NCBI RefSeq assembly: GCF_000005505.3
Contig: NC_016134.3
Location: forward strand, 31,868,150-31,932,149
Direction of reading: 5' to 3'
Length of the DNA: 64,000 nucleotides
From: Brachypodium distachyon
Taxonomy: Eukaryota > Streptophyta > Magnoliopsida > Poales > Poaceae
Part shown: positions 54,650 to 64,000 of the stretch, one piece after another
Layout: each line of letters opens with the position of its first letter
Numbering within the stretch: position 1 is the first letter of the stretch
Notes under the pieces: model-generated
What the model was told of the DNA's origin: nothing
What the model saw: the letters and a program-made list of their open reading frames with translations, nothing else
Database searches by the model: none
Position numbers and translations under genes: made by a program

Positions 54650-57600
54650 GGATACGGGACGATATGGAAATATGACTACCGTGCAAAAGCAAACAAAGAA
54701 ATCTCAATGCGAGGGTCGACGCAGCGCTCTAAACCCAGAATCCATAGCATTGGAGAACCCCTTCTATATCCCAGAGGTTGTTCATGCGCATCACGCCTCC
54801 ATACCCGCGTGTGATTGGTCCATTCCTGAGGTCACCGGTACCCCTGTTTTTGTCCAAACTGCTTCGGAACAGATGGAGAATGAGGAGACCTCGAGCATGG
54901 ATGTCAATAACATGTCACGGAGAAAACATGTAACGCCTAGAGAAAGTCAGAAATTAATGTGTCGCAGAAACGAAGAATTTTATGCAAGTAGTAAGAAGAA
55001 AGCAACTTAAGCTGATGGTAATTTACCTGCATCATTGTCCTGCTCTGATATGAGACATCTCTAATGCTCATACTTCCATGTTTTGCTCACAGATATTGCC
55101 TTTCCAACACCCGAGGAGCAAGTACATCCAACGTGCCCACATGCCAATCCTGATGGTAATTTAGTTGCTCATAATTTTCATTCTGAAACCCTTTTCAAGC
55201 GTGGGCCTCACAAGTTAATTGTACAACAGCAGATCATGAGTACAAATGTTTCCTGTACTCATGTTCTTATATAATAAAAAAAATCCATGTTTTCCTCACA
55301 GATGTCAGCTCTCCAACTCCCGACTGCCAAGTACATCCAACGTGCCCACAAGGCAATACTGACGGTAATTTACTTTTTAATATTCCTTCATAAACCACTT
55401 TCAGACTTGACCTCATGAATAATTGTATGACAGGGGATGATGAGGGTGTCATATTAGAGGAAGACTCTGATGACGACGAAGACTACATGTTCGCTGGACG
55501 TTCCAAATCATCGTGAGTATATATGATGCATGTTTCATGAACTAACCATTTTAGAGGAGGAGACCAATGAGGACGTCATAATGGATGAGCCAAGCGATGG
55601 CTATGCTACGACTTCAGACACACCAGATCCCTATGACATGGTGTACAGCAATATGCCTCTAGAAACGCACATGCTAAAGGATGTGACAGATTGCATACAC
55701 TGCCACGCAAAGAGGTTCGAGTTTGAGTCGCCTGGGTTCTGCTGCCGTGGTGGCAAGACAAAACTAGCCAACCAAGATACACCACCTGATCTCATGAGAC
55801 TATGGACGAGTGCAGACCCTGATGCAAGACATTTTCGTGACAACATCAGATTTTTCAATGGCCATTTCTCATTCACCTCGCTGTACTGCAACCTTGATAG
55901 TGATACCACAAACACATCAAGAAATCCTATCTACACTTTTCATGCCCATGGACAAATGTACCACAACGCGTGGTCTTTTGGCGCACAAGATGGTGTCGAG
56001 CGCAAACACCTAGAGCTCTACTTCTATGATGATGACCCCAGTTTAGAGCATAGGTATCACAGTTGCCGGAAAGAGCATGCCGAGAAAGATAAAGAAGTAA
56101 TCAAACAGCTGGTCGACATACTTCGCGGCAATCCGTATGTGGAAAACCTCAGGTCAATGGGGCAGGTCGAGGATGTTGACGACTACCGCATAACTTTGAA
56201 CCTCGATCCACGGATGGATTAGAGAACATATAATGCACCGCTCACTTCTGAGGTAGCTGCTGTGTGGGTGGAGGGGAGCGATCGCCAAAGACAGTTCGAC
56301 CATAGCGTCATTCTGCAAGGGAATAACAGAGATGTATATGGCATCCGATCCTACCATGGCTGCTACGACGCGTTGTCGTATCCTCTATTCTTCCCCAAAG
56401 GCAAACTTGGGTGGCACAGTGATATACCTAAATACGGTGTCAATTATGCAGACGTCATGGCAGCTCGTGCAGCTCGTATCGCTCGTCGTGGCAAAGATAA
56501 TGAAGATTATGAAGGTTTGTTTCTAAATTTACTTGTCACCAGCACATTAAACACTTCCCACCGTGCTATCGATTTTATGACACTATTAATTTTGAACAAT
56601 CCATGCAGCTTCTGGAGGCAGGCTATGTGTTTCCGTACGGGATTACTACTGCTACAAGTTCCAGATCCGTCCAGGAATATTCAACCCAATCCTGCATGGC
56701 AAGCGTCTTTTCCAACAGTTCACGGTAGACACGTACATAAAGATCGAAAGCTCCCATTTGGACTATATATCGGGTAATTAGGATAACATAAGGGCAGATT
56801 TGTACCAAGGCTTGGTGGATAGCTTGAATGCTGGTGAGGGCAGGGCAGATGTTGTTGGAAAGCGGACAGTATTGTGCTCATCGTTTATCGGAGGTCCACG
56901 AGACAAGAGACGTCGCTACATGGATGCCATGACTTTGGTACGCAAGTACGGAAAGCCAAACGTATTTCTCACGATGACCTGCAACCCAAACTGGGATGAG
57001 ATCAAGCGCGCACTGTACCCTAGCCAAACACCTCAGGATCGCCCAGATCTTGTTGTGCGTGTATTCAGGGCGAAGCTAGAGGAACTCAAAGAAAAATTGT
57101 TCCAAAAGGACATCCTAGGCAAAGTAAAAGCATATGTGTATGTGGTGGAATTCTAGAAGAGGGGACTGCCCCATGCCCACTTCCTGCTCATCATGGAAGG
57201 GAAGTACAAGCTAACATGCCACGAGCAGTATGACCGCCTTATAACAGCTGAGCTCCCAGACAGCAGGAAGTACCTAGAACTATACAAGATGGTCGTGAAG
57301 CACATGATGCATGGCCCATGTGGTGTTTTGAACCGTGATTGCCCGTGCACGAAGGGTCGTGATGCTTGCAAGAATCATTACCCACGGCCATTCAACCCGG
57401 CTACAATACAGGGCAAAGACTCCTACCCGCAATACAGAAGACGTGAAGACGGTCAAAAAACGATGGTTCGAAAGGCATGTCTAGATAATAGGTGGGTCAT
57501 CCCATACAACCCACACCTACTGCGTTACTTCAATTGTCACATAAACGTTGAAGCATGCGGAAGCATAAAGGCTGTTAAATACCTGTTCAAGTACATATAC

Positions 57601-57837
57601 AAGGGCCATGACCGCGCGTCTGTCGCTATGAGCCAGGCTGACAAGACAGACAGAAACGGAGATATAGATGAGATCAAACAGTATAGGGATGTTAGGTGGG
57701 TGACGCCTCCAGAGGCCTTGTGGAGGACATACGGATTTGAATTGAGTAAAAACTCACCACCTGTGATGCAACTGCAGCTCCATCTACCAAACATGCATAT
57801 GGTGTCGTTAAAAAAAACGAAGACCTACAACGGGTAG
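54650..57837 (+). pseudogene. Helitron Rep (HUH endonuclease) part of Rep-helicase
   Basis: Nicks and joins DNA for rolling-circle transposition. The first exon runs from about 54625 (AKKRARD, then MTTVQKQTKKSQCEGRRSAL). Small exons follow to 55500, and the main part starts at about 55500. It shows a Cys-rich motif DCIHCHAKRFEF, the Helitron helicase-like domain (YQGLVDSLNAGEGRADVVGK, TCNPNWDEIKRALYP), the HUH motif LPHAHFL (57166-57186) and the tyrosine pair in KYLFKYIYKG (about 57577-57606). A 94-bp intron (56515-56608) is visible. TAG stops at 56220-56222, 56778-56780 and 57154-57156 each replace an expected Gln. The catalytic residues are intact but the protein is not. Confidence 0.87.
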
Positions 57838-59975
57838 TCAACTGTAAAGGGGCTGAGAAGTCAATGCTTACGGAATACTTTGAGGCCAACAGATTACATG
57901 TCGAGGCCCGTTCTATACTGTACAGGGATTTCCCCGAGTGGTATACTTGGCAGAAAGCCAAGACAAAAAAAACAGAGCAGACAGACCAAAACAGTAAATA
58001 CTGGCAGAGAAGGAAGAAAAAAACAGGAGGACAGGTTGGACGAATTGTGTCAGCGCATCCGGCCGAAGGGGAACGCTATTACCCGCGAGTTCTCCTAAAC
58101 AACATCACTGGCGCAACGTCCTTCAATGACCTATAGACTGTCAATGGCGAGAAACTACCTACATTTCGAGAAGCCGCACAGAGAAGGGGATTAATCGAAG
58201 GAGACAACAGTTTAGATGATTCACTTACTGAATCTACGCAGTACGAAATGCCACCATCTCTACGAAGGCTGTTCGCAACAATATTGGTATTTTGTGAGCC
58301 AAGCGATGTTCGCGGACTCTGGGAGAAGCACGTCGACGCAATGTCCGAAGACTTTCGCCGTGATAACTCATCTAAGGTTTCAGCCGAGCAACAGGCTCTA
58401 ATAGATATCAAGAATATGTTACAGTCAATGGGCAAGGACATAAAATCTTTCCCTCTTCCTGATATCATAGAGGGACATGACACTGCCAATGGTATCGCAC
58501 GGGAGATCTTTGAGGAGTCCATCCTCCAGCCCAACGAGGAGGACACAAAACTATCAGAGTCACTTAATGCCGAGCAGAGGGCAGCATATGATGAAATTAT
58601 GTCCACCGTTGGCGGAGACGACGGTGGCGTGTTCTTTGTGGACGGACCTGGAGGAACAAGGAAGACTTTTCTGTACAGGGCTTTGCTCACTACAATACGC
58701 AGCCATGATAAAATTGCAGTGGCGACAGCTACATCCGGTGTTGCAGCTTCCATAATGCCTGGTGGAAGAACTGCACATTCATGGTTCAAGATACCACCGA
58801 ACATCGACGATGGCTGATTTTGTAGCTTCACCAAACAAAGCGGCACCGCCAAGCTCCTACAATCAGCCTCACTTATTATCTGGGACGAGGCTTCCATGAC
58901 AAAGCGACAAGCAGTGGAGGCACTGGACAGCAGCATGCGTGATATAATGAGCAAACCAGGCCTGCCATTCGGTGGAAAGACAATTGTGTTTGGTGGAGAT
59001 TTTAGGCAGGTACCGCCTCTTGTCCGTAAAGGGTCAAGGGCTCAGATAGTTGACGCATCACTACGCAGGAGTTACCTTTGGGATTGCATGCGACACCTGA
59101 AGCTGGTACACAACATGAGGGCACATAAAGACCCGTGGTTTGCGGAATACCTGTTGCGCATCGGCAATGGCACCGAGGAAACAAATAATGATGGTGACGT
59201 CCGCCTTCCAGACGAGATATGTGTACCATCCACTGGAGAGGACACTAACCTTGATGCACTGATAGACCATGTTTTCCCCAGTCTACATGCCAACATGTCC
59301 GATCAAAGCTACATCACATCGAGAGCAATCTTGTCGACACGAAATGACTGCATGGATAGGATTAACATGAAGATGATAGAACGATTCCAGGGAGATGAGA
59401 TGGTGTATCACAGTTTCGATGAAGCTATTGACGACCCTCATAACTTATATCCATGCGACTTCTTGAACAGTTTGACACCTAACGGGCTGCCACCACATCT
59501 GTTGAAGTTGAAAATCAACTGCCCTGTTATTCTCCTCAGAAACATTGACCCTGCAAACGGCTTTTGCAATGGCACGAGGCTCGTAGTATGAGAATTTCAG
59601 CGGAATGTGATAGATGCAGAAATTGTTTTGGGGGACCATGCTGGAAAGAGGATTTTCTTGCCAAGGATCCCCCTCTGTCCGTCTGATGATGAGATGTTTC
59701 CTTTTCAGTTCAAGAGAAAGCAATTTCCTATCAGGCTCAGCTTCGCCATGACGGTCAACAAGGCACAGGGGCAGACTATTCCTAATGTCGAAATCTACTT
59801 GCCTGAGCCGGTTTTCTCTCATGGGCAGTTGTATGTCGCCCTATCCAGATCCACGGCCAAAAAGAACGTCAAAGTCCTTGCAGTCCAGCCAACGGACACT
59901 AAAAAGAAGGGCTCCAAGGGTACTGCTAAAACGTACACTCAGAACATCGTCTATAAAGAGGTCCTTACATCATAG
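57838..59975 (+). pseudogene. Helitron Pif1-type helicase part
   Basis: SF1B helicase that unwinds the transposing strand: SLNAEQRAAYDEIMSTVGG, Walker A GPGGTRKT (58644-58667), LIIWDEASM (Walker B), FGGDFRQVPPLV, and C-terminal SFAMTVNKAQGQT and GQLYVALSRS. Walker A normally reads GGTGKT; here Gly is Arg. Stops at about 58134 (FNDL*), 58815 (DDG*) and 59589-59591 (RLVV*) break the frame. It ends at 59975 (KEVLTS). Confidence 0.9.
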
Positions 59976-61288
59976 AAGAACTATTTCAACAGACACATAT
60001 TTATGAAATAGTTTATTTTGTGCACATCATCTATGATATATAACATGCTGTTATGTGGACCAAAAGAATTAGCACATCAAGTGTAGATTCATTTAAATTA
60101 ATAGTAGACACATATTTATGATATAGATTTTTAACCTCGGAGATGAAAATGGTGTACTTGTCATCAATCCATTGCTGAGCTTGCAGGACCACGTGACCAT
60201 CGCTTCACGGTCATCATAGACTGTGCATATGAAAACAGATGTGAGCTATGTGTTCCAGATACAACATGGACTGATTGCATGTCTATACAAATAAATTCTG
60301 AAGGAACGAATCGCGAAAGAAAAATGAAGGAGTGGTGCAGTTACAAATCTTACCGAAATAAGGGCAACGCCACAACGCCACTTGTTCAACGAACTCTTAA
60401 CATTTGTCACACTAGCCATGTAACCATTCAGACCAGCAGCCAAAATGTGATAACACACATGTCCCAAAACCTGAAAACAACAACAAGCTATCAATGGAAT
60501 CTGAAATTCTGAATATGGACTAGGCATAAACATTCTGGACTGGCCCAACATAGAATACTCAAACAAAGTGGCGGTTCAACAGAATAGAGATTTAGGCCGC
60601 TGTCTTAGTGGGACAACCATATGATTCAGAATTCAGATACTATGTCCATTAAACAGAGGGACAAGTCCAAAACCTATGCTTTCTGTTTCAGTTGGGCCAT
60701 TTCAACAGCTACCTAGGTTTCATTGAAGAAATTCAGAATGAAGGTAATACAATGTTTCATGAACATCCACCATCTCATAGACCCCCCAAAAAATTACCTT
60801 TTTCAGATCTTGCCTGAACTGCATAGTCCTAAACAATCTCTGCCAGCTTGACCAAAATGGAAGAATATGCTCTTGCTTGGAGACCAATTCTACCGTAAGA
60901 ACAATAAAAGTTCCACAAAACAAAATTGGACAATTAAATAATGAAAATCTGAGCAAAAAATGGAGCTTCTTGCAGGAAATTTTAGAAGATTCACAAGAAT
61001 GAAGCACTCAAGGTTGTCATGTAAGAACTAGCAAATTTGTTTTAAGAGAATGTTGAGCCGGGTATGTAAGTTCAGCGATGCACAAACAAGGATTGATTTT
61101 ACTTCCACACCTAGGTTGGGGGGTAGGTGAAGGTGGGGGTTCTATTTAGGAAGAATAAGGAAGAGGAATAGAATCTAATTCATGTGTTCATGCTAAAAGA
61201 AGAACGGATCCAATACAGAAAATTTGACAATGCAAAAAAAAATTGAACTTCTTGCAGGAAATTTTAGCACATTCACTGACCATCTCGC
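59976..61288. other. Helitron 3' region, non-coding
   Basis: No conserved frame. A segment with CTTCTTGCAGGAAATTTTAG appears at 60967-60986 and again at 61251-61270, with related upstream sequence, so about 285 bp seem duplicated. Confidence 0.45.
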
Positions 61289-61411
61289 TCACAGGATGGG
61301 GCCGCCGGTGATGACGTCGTCGCTGAGGGAATCTAGCAGCCTCAGCAACACCGCCGTTGCTCCCAGCTCCCGGCCGCCGGAAGTGACATCGTAGGAACTG
61401 GAAGGAGCCAT
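61289..61411 (-). other. Possible captured GC-rich first exon
   Basis: A minus-strand frame MAPSSSYDVTSGGRELGATA ending GGPIL just before a stop sits at the start of a GC-rich block (61280-61930). It has the look of a grass gene's 5' exon, perhaps captured by the Helitron. No family recognised. Confidence 0.3.
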
Positions 61412-62039
61412 TTCCGCGCCCAACCCGAAGCCGACCCGCCGGCGCCCGGACCTCCCGCCGACGACCACCACGGTCCTCCCAGGCACCACGCACATACCCG
61501 CGTCCTTTCCCCTCTCTCGTGCGTGCTTCCGTACACCCGCCAGCGTCCGTTGAGCTTCAGCCCGCGCCGCCTCCCAACCTGCACCGCCCGCTCTCATGGC
61601 CCCAAAATCCGGCGTGACGCAGGCCACCGGCGACCTCCCACCGCACCCGGACCGCCTCCACCACCTCCACTGCGCCTCCTGACCACCCGCGCACCTCCCA
61701 GCCGTCGTTCTCCGCCCTCGCGCTGCCCAACCCCCGCAGGCGGTCACCGAGCTCGAGGAAGCCGCCGCCGACGTCGCGCACGCCGAATCATGAGATGGGG
61801 AGGCACCAGACCAGGGGATGGAGCGACACGCCGGTGTAGGGGATGGGAAACGGCGACAGATCTGGAGCCGACGAAGCGGAGAGAGCTCCCACGCAACCGG
61901 ACATAGCCGGAGGGGATGCATGGTCGGGGGTGAGTGGAGTGACAGCGGGGATCGGAGACTGGACTTTTTTTGGGGGGGAATAGGAAGAGACCGGACTGGA
62001 GTACACGATGAGAGAGCGAGATAGATAGAATCATGAAAA

Positions 62040-62182
62040 AAAAGATTGGATGCGGTGTTAACATATTTTTAATATTTAATTTCTCGATGTATCAAATTTG
62101 TCAAAATATTGATGTATCTATGTTCAAAAAACATCTAGATACATGTAATATTTCAACAATTAATATGAATCAGAGGGAGTAA
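62040..62182. mobile_element. Stowaway-like MITE fragment
   Basis: The right end, reverse-complemented, reads TACTCCCTCTGATTCATATT, a Stowaway-type terminus flanked by TA. The left end is not clear. Confidence 0.4.
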
Positions 62183-62476
62183 ATATAAGCTAACGAATCA
62201 GAGATGCTGAATTTAAATCGTTCGTGTAAAATCTTAGAGCACAAAACATATAAAAATGTTGAGGAATCAACTTATCTTTAATAAAAATTTAGACGACTTA
62301 TGGAGGGCCACAAATTTTATGGGAAGCTTGACAGACAACGGTGAAGAGAACGGTCCAAACCGTGAAAACAAGTTCAAAAAATTCTAAAAAAAATTACAAG
62401 TTAAAAGTAAAATAACCAAGTTAAAAAAAACGACAAAACAAACATACGCCGACTGAAAAGTTGGACATGTGGTAGG

Positions 62477-62492
62477 CCGTGGCAACGCACGG
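62477..62492 (+). terminator. Helitron-type 3' hairpin
   Basis: CCGTG-GCAACG-CACGG forms a 5-bp stem, followed by ACATTTCCACC. Grass Helitrons often end with a GGCAACGCACGG hairpin a dozen bases before CTAG; the CTAG is absent here, so the end is decayed or misplaced. Confidence 0.45.
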
Positions 62493-62639
62493 ACATTTCC
62501 ACCCGTACTTATAAAATGCACGAACTTGTTCCTGGTTGTTTCGACAGTCTGCCCGGAGATAAGGTCCGCCCGCGGAAAAAATCTCACGTTATTTAGCGTC
62601 TAGAAAAAGGAAAATCCAACATTACCAGGTCTGCTCTCG

Positions 62640-62810
62640 GCCGCCGCGTAGCCAGCCCGCCAAGCCTCGCGCGTCTGCTATTGGCTGCTGCCGCCGCGTA
62701 GCCAGCCCCGCCATGCCCTGCATGTCTGCTCTCGGCTGCCGCCACCGCCGCGTAGCCAGCTGGCCCAGCCCTGCCAAGCCCCGCGCGTCTGCTCTCGCGC
62801 GCCGCCGCCG
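62640..62810. repeat. GC-rich tandem repeat, three units
   Basis: Three units of about 50-56 bp beginning CGCGTAGCCAGC (near 62645, 62695 and 62751) and containing GCGCGTCTGCTCTCGG-like sequence. Encoded Ala/Arg-rich frames appear compositional. Confidence 0.65.
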
Positions 62811-63238
62811 ACTTATCTCGCGCGTCTCCGCCGACTGCTCCCACCCAGCACCCGAGACCCGGGAGTTTCCCAGACGCGGCGCACACGGCGCGGGTGCCCT
62901 GTCGAGGCGCCGCCCGCCACACTCGCCGCAGACCCATCCACTCATATAATTACTGTAAATTGCTCTGCTTAGTTTACTTCACAACAAAGGAGAGGTTGTT
63001 TGTACATAAAGTCGGTTCCATACTTCCATGGTGTTTAATTTCTAGAAAAGGGTATGCTGGCTTAACCCATCCAGAACTGTGACTGAATCAATTTCTTAAT
63101 TAAATAGATTCTCTGAGTTATATTTTTGTAACACTAAATTTCTTGCTGCAGTTTTCGATGAATAGGGGCTGCATTGATGCATTTACGGCTGTATATTCTT
63201 AAATGAAATATTTGAAACTCAATTTACTTTCTTTGCAG

Positions 63239-63316
63239 AGGGTGTCATCATGGTTATCGAACATCCCGGCACTGCCACAGGCTCTGCCACAATCGCAGGA
63301 ATCATGTTGTTCAAAG
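63239..63316 (+). other. Host-like exon, gene unidentified
   Basis: A 78-bp exon bounded by CTTTGCAG|A and CAAAG|GTATTT, open as GVIMVIEHPGTATGSATIAG then IMLFK. The Gly/Ala-rich pattern suggests a membrane segment; it faintly recalls plant RGS1-HXK1-interacting-protein-like sequences, held at low confidence. A further acceptor (TTTTTTTCTAG at 63977-63987) near the window end may begin the next exon. The gene probably continues to the right. Confidence 0.35.
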
Positions 63317-64000
63317 GTATTTCTATTTTCCTTCGAATTTGTTTGCTTTGTGGTGTTCTGTTGGATAAGTTCAAGCTGTTGTATTACAATTAATTGGCTT
63401 TTGTTTGTTATTCACAAAGATATGCGCTACTTTCACGTGGAAGACTTTGTGAAATAAGATACTTGTAGAGGATAATGTTTTTTAGTTGTCAGTGCCAGAT
63501 AATGAACCTCTTTTCTTCCCTGCATCTCAGATGGGAATTAGAATTTTTATTTCATTTTCTCATAGTTGATTGGTATGTCTTGAGATCGCCGTGAACCAGT
63601 TAACTGCATGCAACTTAAATTCTCATGCACAAATCTTTTTTCCCCCTTATAGGTTCAAACGAACCAACTGTACTGTTTTTAGAATATAGGATCGGGTGAA
63701 TTCCATTAAAGCTGCTATGAAATTCAGTTCAAATTATCCAACTTCTAATGGGTAGAGATACCTTCCTAGCATTTCTTGGTACTGAATACAAGGTCGCTGA
63801 TTCAGTGAAAATTTACTCCATGAATGTTGGAAATTTGTGTTGTCTTATATACCACTAAAGTTAGTAAGTCTTATATAATCCAATAGGTAGGACGTATATC
63901 TGTCAGCAAGGAGGTAAGCACTATGTGTCAGTTTAGCTAGCTCGTAATTTATTAAGACCTCTTGACAATGCTATTTTTTTTTCTAGAATATGCCTAAGCG
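63317..64000. other. Probable intron sequence to window end
   Basis: AT-rich and T-rich with no coding match; consistent with the intron following exon 63239-63316. Confidence 0.35.

Larger units (their letters stand above)
39250..62504 (+). mobile_element. Large decayed Helitron with captured genes
   Basis: The left end TCTATACCTATATAAAA follows an A, as expected for a Helitron inserted between A and T. The right boundary is placed near the hairpin CCGTG-GCAACG-CACGG (62477-62492), a form common at grass Helitron 3' ends; the canonical CTRR is not clear. Inside are the Rep/Pif1 helicase gene (54650-59975), a Ulp1-like protease gene (40649-53186), and captured host exons in antisense (39944-40170 and 53338-53835). 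Gypsy B occupies 41113-50461. Treating all this as one element is an inference; two overlapping Helitrons are possible. Confidence 0.5.

Noticed and set aside
61289..61921. 210-codon minus-strand frame
   Set aside because: Overall Arg/Gly/Ala-rich GC composition; only its short 3' part looks exon-like.
1..64000. tRNA, rRNA or bacterial-type operons
   Set aside because: No cloverleaf or rRNA signature noticed; gene structure is eukaryotic throughout.

Overview
This window is plant nuclear DNA, most likely from a grass (Poaceae). Spliceosomal introns, GC-rich low-complexity coding sequence, Tat-lineage Ty3/Gypsy retrotransposons with antisense genes, Stowaway- and Tourist-like MITEs, a PIF/Harbinger transposon and a Rep/helicase Helitron all point there. 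The species cannot be named from the sequence alone. One host gene is intact in the window: a NAK/AAK1-type protein kinase (31928-35447, minus strand, 7 exons, 697 codons). Next to it, tail to tail, is the shattered remnant of a GH27 alpha-galactosidase gene (plus strand, pieces from about 8990 to 31474). Almost everything else is mobile DNA, mostly nested.

Layout. 1-7964: an old minus-strand Gypsy element (C). Its protease region is interrupted by another LTR element (D, 1-703), and its 5' LTR is split by a 3.8-kb LTR-like insertion (3392-7173, target duplication ATAGA). 8990-10961: alpha-galactosidase exons. 10962-27682: a PIF/Harbinger transposon (target duplication TAA) inserted in an alpha-galactosidase exon. 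It in turn contains a complete 13.6-kb Tat-type Gypsy element A (11281-24903, target duplication ACCAA). 27716-31405: a decayed minus-strand Copia element, also inside the alpha-galactosidase gene; the last coding piece of that gene follows at 31403-31474. 31928-36250: the kinase gene and its leader. 36900-39245: inverted-repeat elements and MITEs. 39250 to about 62504: a large decayed Helitron containing captured BEACH-gene exons, a Ulp1-like (C48) protease gene, a second captured minus-strand gene fragment and the Rep/Pif1-helicase gene. The Ulp1-like gene is split by a second Tat element, B (41113-50461, target duplication TCTAC). 62505-64000: mostly unassigned, with one good host-like exon.

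How the parts relate. Target duplications and protein continuity across junctions give a relative order of insertions. Harbinger and Copia both landed in the alpha-galactosidase gene, and Gypsy A landed later in the Harbinger. Gypsy B landed in the Ulp1-like gene of the Helitron. A and B belong to one family: gag, protease, RT-RNase H, a second (archaeal-type) RNase H, integrase, and a convergent antisense gene of the gypsy-type putative transposase family. In A the antisense gene has its own TATA box and at least one intron. Both copies carry many inactivating changes, often C to T at CAG or CGA codons, so none of the elements looks autonomous now.
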